A stretch of DNA of 24,320 bases. Source: a virus. Shown piece by piece: positions 1-5,710 of the stretch. The notes under the pieces are model-generated. The model was not told the DNA's origin and made no database searches. It saw only the letters and a program-made list of their open reading frames with translations. Every line of letters starts with the position of its first letter. Positions within the stretch are counted from its first letter, which is position 1. The position numbers and the translations under genes were made by a program. The stretch is from the IMG/VR virus record IMGVR_UViG_3300031514_000006, positions 1-24,320 of that record. One strand, written 5' to 3'.

Positions 1-48
1 GCGGTCGATAATCGAGGCGACTTCGTCCCAACTAAGTCTTCTCGGCAT
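1..48 (-). CDS. Partial gene, N-terminal 16 residues only
   Basis: A start codon at 48 (minus strand) opens a frame that runs off the window edge and reads MPRRLSWDEVASIIDR. It is preceded by a near-perfect ribosome binding site (AAAGGAGG, 5 bases before the ATG), the same type used by the neighbouring genes. It follows the 85-aa gene on the same strand. Too little is visible to name a function. Confidence 0.6.
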   Translation of the reverse strand, partial: MPRRLSWDEVASIIDR

Positions 49-105
49 GCGAACCTCCTTTCTTTGGTACGTGGACACCGCGCGGTCACCGACTCGCAGC
101 GTCAC

Positions 106-363
106 CTAGTTTTCGGTTTCGGGTTCGACTTCGAGTTCTGCTTCGCGTTCCTCTAGTATCTCGCGCGTATTATCGAGCCTGCGCCAGACGCCGTAAGGGA
201 TTTTGGCCTCGGAAACGACCGTCCAGTTCGAAATACCGATTCCGCCCTCGTAAACGAAGCCATCGGGGGCAACGAGTGCGAAACCGTGCTCGGGGAAAAG
301 AACCTCGGAACGAACGAAGAGATAGTACTGATCGTATTCATCGCGTACGTACTTAACGTCCAT
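106..363 (-). CDS. Small acidic protein of unknown function (paralogue A)
   Basis: An 85-residue protein with a GGAGG ribosome binding site just before its start at 363. It is a clear paralogue of the next gene upstream (390-632): both begin M(D/N)xKYVR, share SE(V/I)LFP, FAL, EGGxGI(S/A)N and VVS, and end in an acidic Glu-rich tail. The family is not recognised. No membrane segment or signal peptide is visible. The pair sits at the accessory end of the window and probably arose by tandem duplication followed by divergence. A role in host takeover or anti-defence is possible from location only. Confidence 0.7.
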   Translation of the reverse strand: MDVKYVRDEYDQYYLFVRSEVLFPEHGFALVAPDGFVYEGGIGISNWTVVSEAKIPYGVWRRLDNTREILEEREAELEVEPETEN

Positions 364-379
364 CGCAAGTCCTCCGTAG

Positions 380-393
380 TTAGTCGCGACTAA
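380..393. repeat. 14-bp perfect palindrome TTAGTCGCGACTAA at a gene junction
   Basis: A perfect palindrome overlaps the stop codon of the 80-aa gene and lies just ahead of the ribosome binding site of the 85-aa gene. The same 14 bp plus the following TCGG recur exactly at 4515-4532, again on a stop codon. It could be an operator or a small RNA hairpin. Confidence 0.55.
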
Positions 394-632
394 TCGGACT
401 CTGGCGCGGCTTCTAACTCTTCGAACTCTTCGCGTACGATCTCGAGTTTACGTCGGATATCTTGCGGTACTTCGTCGGCAGAAACGACTTCCCACTCGTT
501 AGCGATACCGAAGCCGCCTTCCCAAGCCATTTCTTCGTCGCAGAGAGCAAATTTCCACTTCGGAAAAAGGATCTCAGACTCGACCTGCAAAAGGTAGTCG
601 CCGCTGTCAGTGCGCACGTACTTCGCATTCAT
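390..632 (-). CDS. Small acidic protein of unknown function (paralogue B)
   Basis: An 80-residue protein, start at 632 with AAGGAGG seven bases upstream. It is the tandem paralogue of the 85-aa gene that follows 26 bases downstream. Shared segments are the KYVR start, SEILFP, FAL, WEGGFGIAN and an acidic C-terminal helix-like tail (REEFEELEAA). The stop codon is embedded in the palindrome at 380-393. No known domain is recognised. Its upstream gap of 86 bases to the 223-aa gene shows no convincing promoter, so it is probably co-transcribed from the promoter at 1460-1488. Confidence 0.7.
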   Translation of the reverse strand: MNAKYVRTDSGDYLLQVESEILFPKWKFALCDEEMAWEGGFGIANEWEVVSADEVPQDIRRKLEIVREEFEELEAAPESD

Positions 633-718
633 CGTAAGTCCTCCTTAGGGTTGGTGTACCAATCGCCCGAAGGCGTCACTGCAATCGAAGAGTACGATTC
701 GAAGATCGCGGTTCGGGG

Positions 719-1390
719 TCAACCGAGCTTCGCAAGTAGTGCGTCGAGGTAAGCGTCGATTCGGACCATCTCGCTCGGCTTTACGCTCCGCGGGAGCCCG
801 CCATCGATCTTACGTCCGCAAACTTCGTTTACGGGATCGCCGTTCGAGAGATCGTAAATCTTTTTCGGAGTAACGAGGTAGCTCTTGCCGTCGTTACCTC
901 GCCAGACCGCGAGTCGGCGAGCGGCGTTCCAACCGACTCGCCGGAGCAGCTTCTTCTGCGCCTCGAAAATCTTCTTCGAGATCGCGGTATCGAACTTCGC
1001 ACGGAGGTTATTCCGATCCCATCCCTCGGGGATCGAAACCTGCGCCGGCGGTGCAACGTCGGCGAGGTCCGGGACCACGATGCCTGCTGCCTCGCGGAAG
1101 ATCGCGAGCAGCGTCTCGATCGTCGCATCATCGATACCCTGGAGGTGCGACCCGAAGAGTACCGCGGTATCCGGTCGAACGTACTTAGCGAACTCCTCGG
1201 CCGAAAGAGCGATTCGCTCGTTGCCCTTGACCTCGACGGCCGTCTCGCCGTCGAGCACTGCGAAGACTCGATTACCGATGCGATAGATACCGGTAATTAC
1301 GCAGGCCTTCGCACCCTTAGCGGCCTTCACCGAATCCTTAGCGGAACCGACCAGTTCGAACAGAGCCTCGAGAGCGTGAGCGCGGTTCAT
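719..1390 (-). CDS. Hypothetical protein, 223 aa
   Basis: A 223-residue soluble protein with an unusually extended leader: the start at 1390 follows an AAAGGAG site in the string AACCCGAAAGGAGAA. It is the first gene after a 257-base gap that holds a good sigma70-like promoter, so it probably heads an operon with the two small acidic genes downstream. The N-terminal third has a beta-rich stretch (ACVITGIYRIGNRVFAVLDG), the centre is Pro-rich (ADVAPPAQVSIPEGW), and the C-terminal part is basic (KKLLRRVGWNAARR). No family is recognised. The same 15-nt ribosome-binding segment occurs at 4454-4468. Confidence 0.75.
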   Translation of the reverse strand: MNRAHALEALFELVGSAKDSVKAAKGAKACVITGIYRIGNRVFAVLDGETAVEVKGNERIALSAEEFAKYVRPDTAVLFGSHLQGIDDATIETLLAIFREAAGIVVPDLADVAPPAQVSIPEGWDRNNLRAKFDTAISKKIFEAQKKLLRRVGWNAARRLAVWRGNDGKSYLVTPKKIYDLSNGDPVNEVCGRKIDGGLPRSVKPSEMVRIDAYLDALLAKLG

Positions 1391-1459
1391 CGTCGTTCTC
1401 CTTTCGGGTTTCGGGTTACTGGGTTACTCGTTACCTCGCTTCTCGTTCTCGTCACCGGT

Positions 1460-1488
1460 ATCTTAATACGCCGTCCGCAAGGCGTCAA
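1460..1488 (-). promoter_or_regulatory. Sigma70-like promoter for the 223-aa gene
   Basis: On the minus strand, TTGACG (1488-1483) and TAAGAT (1465-1460) are separated by exactly 17 bases. The predicted transcript start is near 1453, giving a 5' leader of about 60 bases before the start codon at 1390. Upstream lie A/T tracts (1491-1509) that could act as an UP element. This is the best promoter in the accessory part. Confidence 0.6.
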
Positions 1489-1519
1489 GCAGAAAAATCG
1501 AAAAAAATTCGCCGCTCGA

Positions 1520-1549
1520 CGTAAGTACCTAGAAAACTAGGTACTTACG
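1520..1549. repeat. Perfect 13-bp inverted repeat with 4-base loop
   Basis: CGTAAGTACCTAG, four A's, then CTAGGTACTTACG: all 13 positions pair. It lies upstream of the promoter at 1460-1488, about 65-95 bases before the predicted transcript start, and is flanked on both sides by GGCG plus A/T runs. It could be an operator for a dimeric regulator or a secondary terminator for thyX; the T-run on the minus strand comes about 11 bases after the stem, which argues against a simple terminator. Confidence 0.65.
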
Positions 1550-1563
1550 GCGAAAAAAATTTT

Positions 1564-1590
1564 CAAAAAATTTCGCGGCAGCTCTCCGCG
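1564..1590 (-). terminator. Possible rho-independent terminator after thyX
   Basis: Read on the minus strand, CGCGG, a 7-base loop and CCGCG form a short GC-only stem, followed by AAATTTTTT. The position, 58 bases past the thyX stop, suits transcription termination. The stem is only 5 bp and the T-run is delayed by three A's, so the call is moderate. Confidence 0.4.
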
Positions 1591-1603
1591 GCGTCGAAAA
1601 CTA

Positions 1604-1635
1604 CGAAAATCGTGTACGCGCGTACATCGTTTTCG
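1604..1635. repeat. 32-bp near-palindrome downstream of thyX
   Basis: The core TGTACGCGCGTACA (1613-1626) is a perfect 14-bp palindrome. It is flanked symmetrically by TCG on each side and then by CGAAAA and TTTTCG, which pair with each other. This gives dyad symmetry over 32 bp, broken only by the TCG/TCG positions. It lies 12 bases beyond the thyX stop. Probably a protein-binding site or processing hairpin. Confidence 0.5.
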
Positions 1636-1647
1636 CAGTGTACTCGC

Positions 1648-2547
1648 TTACACTTTGCGGTAGTCCGTGACGATTTCGAACGTGCCATCGGGCAGCGGAA
1701 TTCGCCGGTAGTCGCCGAATAGATGGGGCGATTCCCGTTGAAGGACCTCGAGCAAGATGTTGGCTAGCTTCCGGATTTCCGGCTCAGCGTGCCGACTGCC
1801 CCGCAGTTCGAGGAAGTGACGGAGCGCTCGCGCGTTAGCCGTAACGAAGATCTTCGTCTCCGTAGCGTTGGGCAGTACGCTACGCGCCGCTTGCCGGGCC
1901 ACCTTCCTCCTATCTCTAATAGTGGCGCCAGCCGGCAGCCACCGCGACGCAAACGACTCGTCCTCGAGCTTCGACTCGAGAAGTCGAACGAGACGAACGT
2001 AGGCCTCGCGTGCGCATCGAACCGCATCCGTCCACGTTGCGTGCAGCTCGGCGTCGGACGCGATGATGTCCGGCTCGACGTACTCCGTATCCGACTCGTC
2101 TACGTAACGCTGCGAGAGCTGCGAATACGAGAAGCCCGCGCGGTGCCGTACGAGTTCGTGCGTGAGACTACGACTGACGCCCGTGATCAACAGGTTCCAG
2201 ACGGCGTGTTCCAGGACCGATCCGTGCCCCGACTCCTTGATGTGCTCGAGATAAGCTCGGTTGCCACCGGGACGCGGTCGAGCGAACGACATGTAGCAAA
2301 CTCGACCGGCTACCTCGCACAGCACCTCCGCTGACACCGCGCTGTCAAAAATCCGCCCGGGCCCAGGCGAATTCGATGACACCGCGCTGTCACTATTCTC
2401 TCGCTCCGCGTGTCGCTGTCGCTCCCTGGGCCCAGGGAGGTTAGATGACACCGCGCTGTCACGCAACCACTCGATGCCGTGGTCGCGCAAGAATCGCGCG
2501 AGTTCGCTTTCGTCTAAGATCGATCGACCGAGAACGTAAACGCGCAT
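1648..2547 (-). CDS. thyX: Flavin-dependent thymidylate synthase ThyX with in-frame repeat insertion
   Basis: Makes dTMP from dUMP using FAD, NADPH and methylenetetrahydrofolate, supplying thymidine for phage DNA synthesis. The ThyX signature is clear at residues about 134-148 (RHRAGFSYSQLSQRY), with the family motifs GHGSVLEHA (108-115), SRSLTHELVRHR, and a C-terminal LRHFLELRGSRHAEPEIR. Start chosen at 2547 (MRVYVLGR), because GAGGG lies just upstream and the 232-aa gene ends at 2562; a longer frame to 2616 would overlap it. At 299 aa it is longer than a typical ThyX (about 210-260 aa). The excess is explained by an insertion of about 45 residues (roughly 29-72) with DSAVS three times, just before the conserved EVAGRVCYMS. 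It probably remains functional, since all core motifs are intact. Confidence 0.93.
   Translation of the reverse strand: MRVYVLGRSILDESELARFLRDHGIEWLRDSAVSSNLPGPRERQRHAERENSDSAVSSNSPGPGRIFDSAVSAEVLCEVAGRVCYMSFARPRPGGNRAYLEHIKESGHGSVLEHAVWNLLITGVSRSLTHELVRHRAGFSYSQLSQRYVDESDTEYVEPDIIASDAELHATWTDAVRCAREAYVRLVRLLESKLEDESFASRWLPAGATIRDRRKVARQAARSVLPNATETKIFVTANARALRHFLELRGSRHAEPEIRKLANILLEVLQRESPHLFGDYRRIPLPDGTFEIVTDYRKV
2332..2461. repeat. Three palindromic 16-bp repeats inside thyX
   Basis: TGACACCGCGCTGTCA occurs exactly at 2332-2347, 2377-2392 and 2446-2461. It is palindromic except for one mismatched pair. The two intervals also share GGGCCCAGG followed by a (G/C)-rich (A/G)TT(C/A)GA end. 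The spacings are 45 and 69 bases, both multiples of three, so the thyX frame stays open. The second interval also contains the GTGTCGCT..CGCTCCC module seen in the tandem array at 15931-16017. Confidence 0.85.
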
Positions 2548-2561
2548 GACGAACCCTCGCA

Positions 2562-3260
2562 CTAGTCGATCGCAGATAAGATCGCGATCACATCGCCAGC
2601 ACGGCAAACGACGCAACGCTGGTCGCCGTAGTAGGCGAGTCGAAACGTCGTATCCTCGTCCTTCGCTACCTCGAGAAACGCAAGAAGAAGAGATCGGCTA
2701 ACCGTAACGTGCGAGATAACGTCGGGAAAGTCCTCGAGTACGACGTAGCCGTAATCCTCGTAGCCACGCAACTTTTTTCGTATATCTCTCGTCGCTAAAG
2801 TGCACTCGAAGTAAGGTCGATGCGCGGTCAGTAACTCGTAATGCTCGCGCGGCGTCGTTCGCGGGCGCCACGAACCCGAGTAACGCGAAATCAACGGAGG
2901 CGGCGTTTTTTCGCGCGAACGCCAGTCGTACTCGAACGTAAAGATAACTTGGTCACGCGTAACCACGAATTCGATCTTCTCGAGATAACTAACGCGATGT
3001 GTTCGCAACTCGAAAAGTAGTGGCCTCGCAGCGACCTGCGAAATCGCGATGCACTCCGGCAACTCTTCGAGCTCTAGATCGAAATTCGCGATACCGATCG
3101 AAGCGTACGGCGTCGCTGCGAAAATCGAATCACGCAGCCAAAAGATGCCAGCATCGACGCCTAACGATTTCGCTGCCGGCAACGCGACCGATAACGCACG
3201 CTCGAGCTTCGCGAACTGCGTACTCTCGATAACGAATCGATACGTACTCGCTTTCGACAT
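2562..3260 (-). CDS. Hypothetical protein, 232 aa, possibly replication-related
   Basis: A 232-residue protein starting at 3260 behind a CCGGAGGG ribosome binding site. It lies directly downstream of a strong terminator (3281-3323) with no obvious own promoter, and 14 bases upstream of thyX, with which it is probably co-expressed. It has an N-terminal helix-like segment (FAKLERALSVALPAAK), a beta-rich middle and a C-terminal pattern (SRSLLLAFLEVAKDEDTTFRLAYYGDQRCVVCRAGDVIAIL) of helix then two strands that vaguely recalls a sliding-clamp domain. This resemblance is weak, so the function is unassigned. Confidence 0.75.
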   Translation of the reverse strand: MSKASTYRFVIESTQFAKLERALSVALPAAKSLGVDAGIFWLRDSIFAATPYASIGIANFDLELEELPECIAISQVAARPLLFELRTHRVSYLEKIEFVVTRDQVIFTFEYDWRSREKTPPPLISRYSGSWRPRTTPREHYELLTAHRPYFECTLATRDIRKKLRGYEDYGYVVLEDFPDVISHVTVSRSLLLAFLEVAKDEDTTFRLAYYGDQRCVVCRAGDVIAILSAID

Positions 3261-3280
3261 CGTTCTGCCCTCCGGGTTGA

Positions 3281-3323
3281 AGAAAAAAACGCGCCGGTCG
3301 GCCCTCTCCTAACCGACCGGCGC
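3281..3323 (-). terminator. Strong rho-independent terminator after the 41-aa gene
   Basis: On the minus strand GCGCCGGTCGG (3323-3313) and CCGACCGGCGC (3301-3291) form a perfect 11-bp GC-rich stem with an 11-base loop, followed directly by GTTTTTTTC. It begins one base after the stop of the 41-aa gene, and separates the regulator cluster from the 232-aa/thyX genes. The most convincing terminator in the window. Confidence 0.9.
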
Positions 3324-3449
3324 TCAACTGGGCTTGGCCGCAGGCAAGATCACCTCTCTCTGCGGCCGCAAGTATTCTACCTCGATCTCGTCGCAAAACA
3401 AGCCTCGAAGTCGCTCGACGCAATCTCCGACTACGAGCTTGCCGGTCAT
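3324..3449 (-). CDS. Small 41-aa protein
   Basis: A short frame starting at ATG 3449, two bases after the stop of the HTH-receiver gene, with AAGGAGG eight bases upstream. It reads MTGKLVVGDCVERL, then GLFCDEIEVEYLRPQREVIL, and ends just before the strong terminator. Size, spacing, ribosome binding site and terminator together make it a likely real gene. It has two cysteines and mixed charge, and no recognised family. Position suggests co-transcription with the regulator upstream. Confidence 0.65.
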   Translation of the reverse strand: MTGKLVVGDCVERLRGLFCDEIEVEYLRPQREVILPAAKPS

Positions 3450-3451
3450 CT

Positions 3452-4021
3452 CTATGCCTCCTTCTCGATCTCTATCCGCTTCGCGATAACCGCGACATCG
3501 AGCGGCTTCTTGAAAACGACGTTGAAGCCGTACTGCAGTAACTGCTCCGGCTCCGCCTCGTCTTCGCTCGCCAGGCCGATGATCAAAGTAGCCGCGTAAG
3601 CATCGTTCTTACGCAAGTCGCGAACGATCTCGATCGACTCGCGACGACCTAAAGAAAAGTCGATAACGATCGCGTCCGGCCGATTCGTGGCCACGAGGAT
3701 ACCGAACTCGAAAACGCTCGACGCGAAATCGAGTCGATAGTCCTCGATCTTCGAAATCGACTCGCGAAGTAAGCGATTGAATGTTGCGTCCGTGGCCACG
3801 AGGAGGACCTTATACCGAAGATAGTCCTCGAGACCGCGCAACGGCATCCCGCGCTCTTTTAGAAAACGAATCAAGTCCTCTACGAGGACACGCCGATCGT
3901 TGCTGCCCGGTAATCGATATCCTTTGAGGTGCCCGGCGTCGATCCACTTCGATACCGTTCGCGGTACCACGCGACATATCCTCGCGATCTCGCCCGTCGT
4001 AAAAACGTCTTTTCGTCGCAT
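3452..4021 (-). CDS. Transcriptional regulator: MerR/excisionase-type HTH plus receiver domain
   Basis: A 189-residue regulator. Residues about 6-60 form a DNA-binding HTH of the MerR/excisionase kind (TTGEIARICRVVPRTVSKWI, then a wing-like GYRLPGSNDRRV). Residues about 70-187 look like a response-regulator receiver: VLLVATD at the first strand, the probable phospho-acceptor D121 in AIVIDFSLG, ASEDE near the usual Thr/Ser, and the conserved Lys in FKKP (172). This fused layout is typical, in my recollection, of planctomycete genomes. The start at 4021 has GAGGAG upstream. It may sense a host phosphorylation signal or bind DNA as a stand-alone phage regulator; nearby palindromes are candidate targets. 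Confidence 0.85.
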   Translation of the reverse strand: MRRKDVFTTGEIARICRVVPRTVSKWIDAGHLKGYRLPGSNDRRVLVEDLIRFLKERGMPLRGLEDYLRYKVLLVATDATFNRLLRESISKIEDYRLDFASSVFEFGILVATNRPDAIVIDFSLGRRESIEIVRDLRKNDAYAATLIIGLASEDEAEPEQLLQYGFNVVFKKPLDVAVIAKRIEIEKEA

Positions 4022-4036
4022 CGCTATCGCTCCTCT

Positions 4037-4390
4037 TCAATCACGACCCAAACGCATAAACCACTCATTTACTTCGTTCACTAAAACCATCGCGTCATGC
4101 GAACCACCGCGGTCCGGATGAAGAAGCATAACTAGTTTTCGATACGTAACAAGCCAACGCGAACGCAATTCCAAACATGCCCGACACGACGACGACGGCG
4201 GTGGCGGAGGAGGAGGAGGAGGTGGTGGCGGCGGTGGTCGCAATCCTAACCGTTCGCGTATTTCGTCTTGAATCGCCGCGCGCAAAACGGGACTGATATC
4301 GTCAACGCTTTCGAAAACCCAGCCTAGATACGAAAGGGGAATTTCGTGCAAGTAACGACCTCGATACTTCCCGAATGGCATTCGATGCAT
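4037..4390 (-). CDS. DUF3820-like domain fused by polyproline to a J-domain
   Basis: A 117-residue protein in three parts. Residues 1-50 (MPFGKYRGRYLHEIPLSYLGWV) match the DUF3820-like pattern, a small domain often found in phages. Then come 14 consecutive prolines (about 51-64). Residues about 68-117 resemble helices I-III of a DnaJ J-domain: YRKLVMLLHPDRGG carries the HPD tripeptide needed to stimulate DnaK ATPase, followed by AMVLVNEVNEWF. The start at 4390 has GAGGAGGGG eight bases before; a second ATG three codons later is possible. It may recruit host DnaK to a phage complex, for example in replication initiation. This role is inferred from J-domain biology. Confidence 0.8.
   Translation of the reverse strand: MHRMPFGKYRGRYLHEIPLSYLGWVFESVDDISPVLRAAIQDEIRERLGLRPPPPPPPPPPPPPPSSSCRACLELRSRWLVTYRKLVMLLHPDRGGSHDAMVLVNEVNEWFMRLGRD
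4198..4239. repeat. CCN/GGN trinucleotide tract (14 prolines)
   Basis: Fourteen proline codons in a row, using CCA, CCG and five successive CCT codons. It forms the linker of the DUF3820-J protein. Such tracts are prone to slippage and stall ribosomes lacking EF-P. Confidence 0.85.
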
Positions 4391-4416
4391 GGCGAATACC
4401 CCTCCTCGGCAGCGTG

Positions 4417-4445
4417 TTGCCGAAAGGAGACCGACAGGCTACGAT
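4417..4445 (+). promoter_or_regulatory. Candidate plus-strand promoter for a short RNA
   Basis: TTGCCG (4417-4422) and TACGAT (4440-4445) are separated by 17 bases on the plus strand; each matches the sigma70 consensus at 4 of 6 positions. A transcript from about 4452 would reach the plus-oriented hairpin terminator at 4471-4507 after roughly 55 bases. No gene lies on this strand. Weak by sequence alone. Confidence 0.25.
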
Positions 4446-4465
4446 AACAGCGATTCTCCTTTCGG
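4420..4465. repeat. Perfect 11-bp inverted repeat built on a Shine-Dalgarno-like motif
   Basis: CCGAAAGGAGA (4420-4430) and TCTCCTTTCGG (4455-4465) pair perfectly with a 24-base loop. Each arm contains an AAAGGAG motif on one strand, yet neither is followed by a start codon at working distance. The right arm is part of a 15-base identity with the ribosome binding site of the 223-aa gene. Confidence 0.6.
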
Positions 4466-4470
4466 GTTGG

Positions 4471-4507
4471 CCGGCCGGTTCGTCGTTCGACCGGCCGGTT
4501 TTCGTTT
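4471..4507 (+). terminator. Hairpin with plus-strand terminator shape
   Basis: CCGGCCGGT (4471-4479) and ACCGGCCGG (4490-4498) form a 9-bp GC-rich stem followed on the plus strand by TTTTCGTTT. On the minus strand the stem is followed by CCAACCCG, with no T-run, so it does not fit the dnaN transcript. The orientation is opposite to all genes in the window. Confidence 0.5.
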
Positions 4508-4514
4508 ACTCGAC

Positions 4515-4528
4515 TTAGTCGCGACTAA
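4515..4528. repeat. Second copy of palindrome TTAGTCGCGACTAA
   Basis: A perfect 14-bp palindrome overlaps the stop of the sliding clamp gene; with the following TCGG it is identical over 18 bases to the copy at 380-397. The reading frame across the two copies differs (the stop uses different bases), so the match is not explained by protein conservation. Confidence 0.6.
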
Positions 4529-5684
4529 TCGGCATCATCCCGTAGCGCCAGTCGTCCGACTCGAGTCCGAAGAAAACGATGCCCTTCGAGTCCTCCTCGC
4601 GCTCGAATACGATCTTCGTAGACTCGAGGGCCTCTGCGGACACGACGCTACGAACCGCCGCAAGAAAATCGCCAACAAACTTCGAGTCGAGGTAAATCGT
4701 GCTGCGCAAATTCGCAGGCACTATCGATTCGAAGTCAACTCGCGACTTCGCAGACACGCCGAGGTCCGAAGTCGCAGAAAGCGTAACCGAAGACTCGCCG
4801 AACTCGAACCCGATCGTGCGCCACTCCTTCGATACGACCGGCTCGATACTCCGATACGCTCGCGCAAACGACTCGTAAGGAATCGTGGCCGCGCGATGCA
4901 CGCGAGCGCGAAACTTGCGATCGAAGTCGAGAAAACGATAACCGTTGTTCGGCACCGATAACGTCGCGAGACTGACGCTAAACGACTCGCCCGCCAGCAC
5001 AAGCCAACCGTTCGTACCGACTCCGATCTCTACTCGCTCGTCCGTAGCGCCGAGGAACGAATGCGCTAGCGCCGCGGAATCGTAATCGAGATACGCTAAA
5101 ACCTTCGACTCCGCGTCCGCATCCACGCGACTGCGAACGATCGCGTATCGCTTCTCGTCCGTCGAGAAGACGACGAGGCCACCGCCTGCGTCGTCACCGC
5201 TTCGATAAAGAACGAACCGAGACTTCGATTGCACACTCGATTTCGATGCGAAAACCGTGCGAGCGAAAATGCCCTCGAGCTCGAACGCAAAACGAACGAT
5301 CGGCGACTCCGAAGACGAAAAGCTAACTCGATCGTCGTCCGAATACGCGACCTCTGGAAACGCATACTCCGTAGCCGCGAAGCGAAGATAATCGCGATCC
5401 GGACCGCTCGCGATCTCGACGACCTCGCCTGCAGCTCGATCGATCGAAGATAAAAGCTCGTTCGCGTCGAACGCCGCTGCGCCCTCTTCCTCGATTACGA
5501 TCTTCTCGTCGTCCGCATCGAATCGCACCTCGCCGACCGCGATACCACTGCGAGTCGAAAACGATAACTTCCCGTCGCGAGCCTCGACGAAAACAATCCG
5601 ACGCTCGAGTACGACCTCGCGTACAATCGACCGAATCGCGCGAAGCCGATCGCGAACGAGATCCGATTGGAATCGCGCACGCAT
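4515..5684 (-). CDS. dnaN: DnaN-like beta sliding clamp
   Basis: A 389-residue protein resembling the bacterial DNA polymerase III beta clamp, which encircles DNA and holds the replicative polymerase. It is close to the family's usual length (about 370 aa). Diagnostic stretches are the first strands of clamp domain 2, SRFVLYRS then LVVFSTDEKRYAIVRS (compare the ATDGxRLA region of DnaN), and the C-terminal YGMMPISRD, like the conserved YVVMPM end. Internal repeats of helix plus strands fit three clamp domains. The start at 5684 has AAGGAGG nine bases upstream. It has its own promoter and structured leader (5711-5850). No polymerase gene is present here, so it may serve the host or a phage polymerase outside the window. 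Divergence is high. Confidence 0.75.
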   Translation of the reverse strand: MRARFQSDLVRDRLRAIRSIVREVVLERRIVFVEARDGKLSFSTRSGIAVGEVRFDADDEKIVIEEEGAAAFDANELLSSIDRAAGEVVEIASGPDRDYLRFAATEYAFPEVAYSDDDRVSFSSSESPIVRFAFELEGIFARTVFASKSSVQSKSRFVLYRSGDDAGGGLVVFSTDEKRYAIVRSRVDADAESKVLAYLDYDSAALAHSFLGATDERVEIGVGTNGWLVLAGESFSVSLATLSVPNNGYRFLDFDRKFRARVHRAATIPYESFARAYRSIEPVVSKEWRTIGFEFGESSVTLSATSDLGVSAKSRVDFESIVPANLRSTIYLDSKFVGDFLAAVRSVVSAEALESTKIVFEREEDSKGIVFFGLESDDWRYGMMPISRD

Positions 5685-5710
5685 TACCGTACCTCCTTAA
5701 GTTAAGTCGA

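Noticed and set aside
462-752. Plus-strand open frames across the window (for example 462-752, 13519-14445 and 18414-19298)
   Set aside because: They lie opposite well-supported minus-strand genes, show Arg/Ser-rich shadow composition and lack ribosome binding sites.
1520-1549. Protelomerase-type telomere site at the perfect 13-bp inverted repeat
   Set aside because: No protelomerase gene is seen, and a regulatory or terminator hairpin is a simpler explanation.
2548-2616. Longer thyX start at 2616
   Set aside because: It would overlap the 232-aa gene, and the extra N-terminal residues are Arg/Cys-rich shadow sequence; GAGGG supports the start at 2547.
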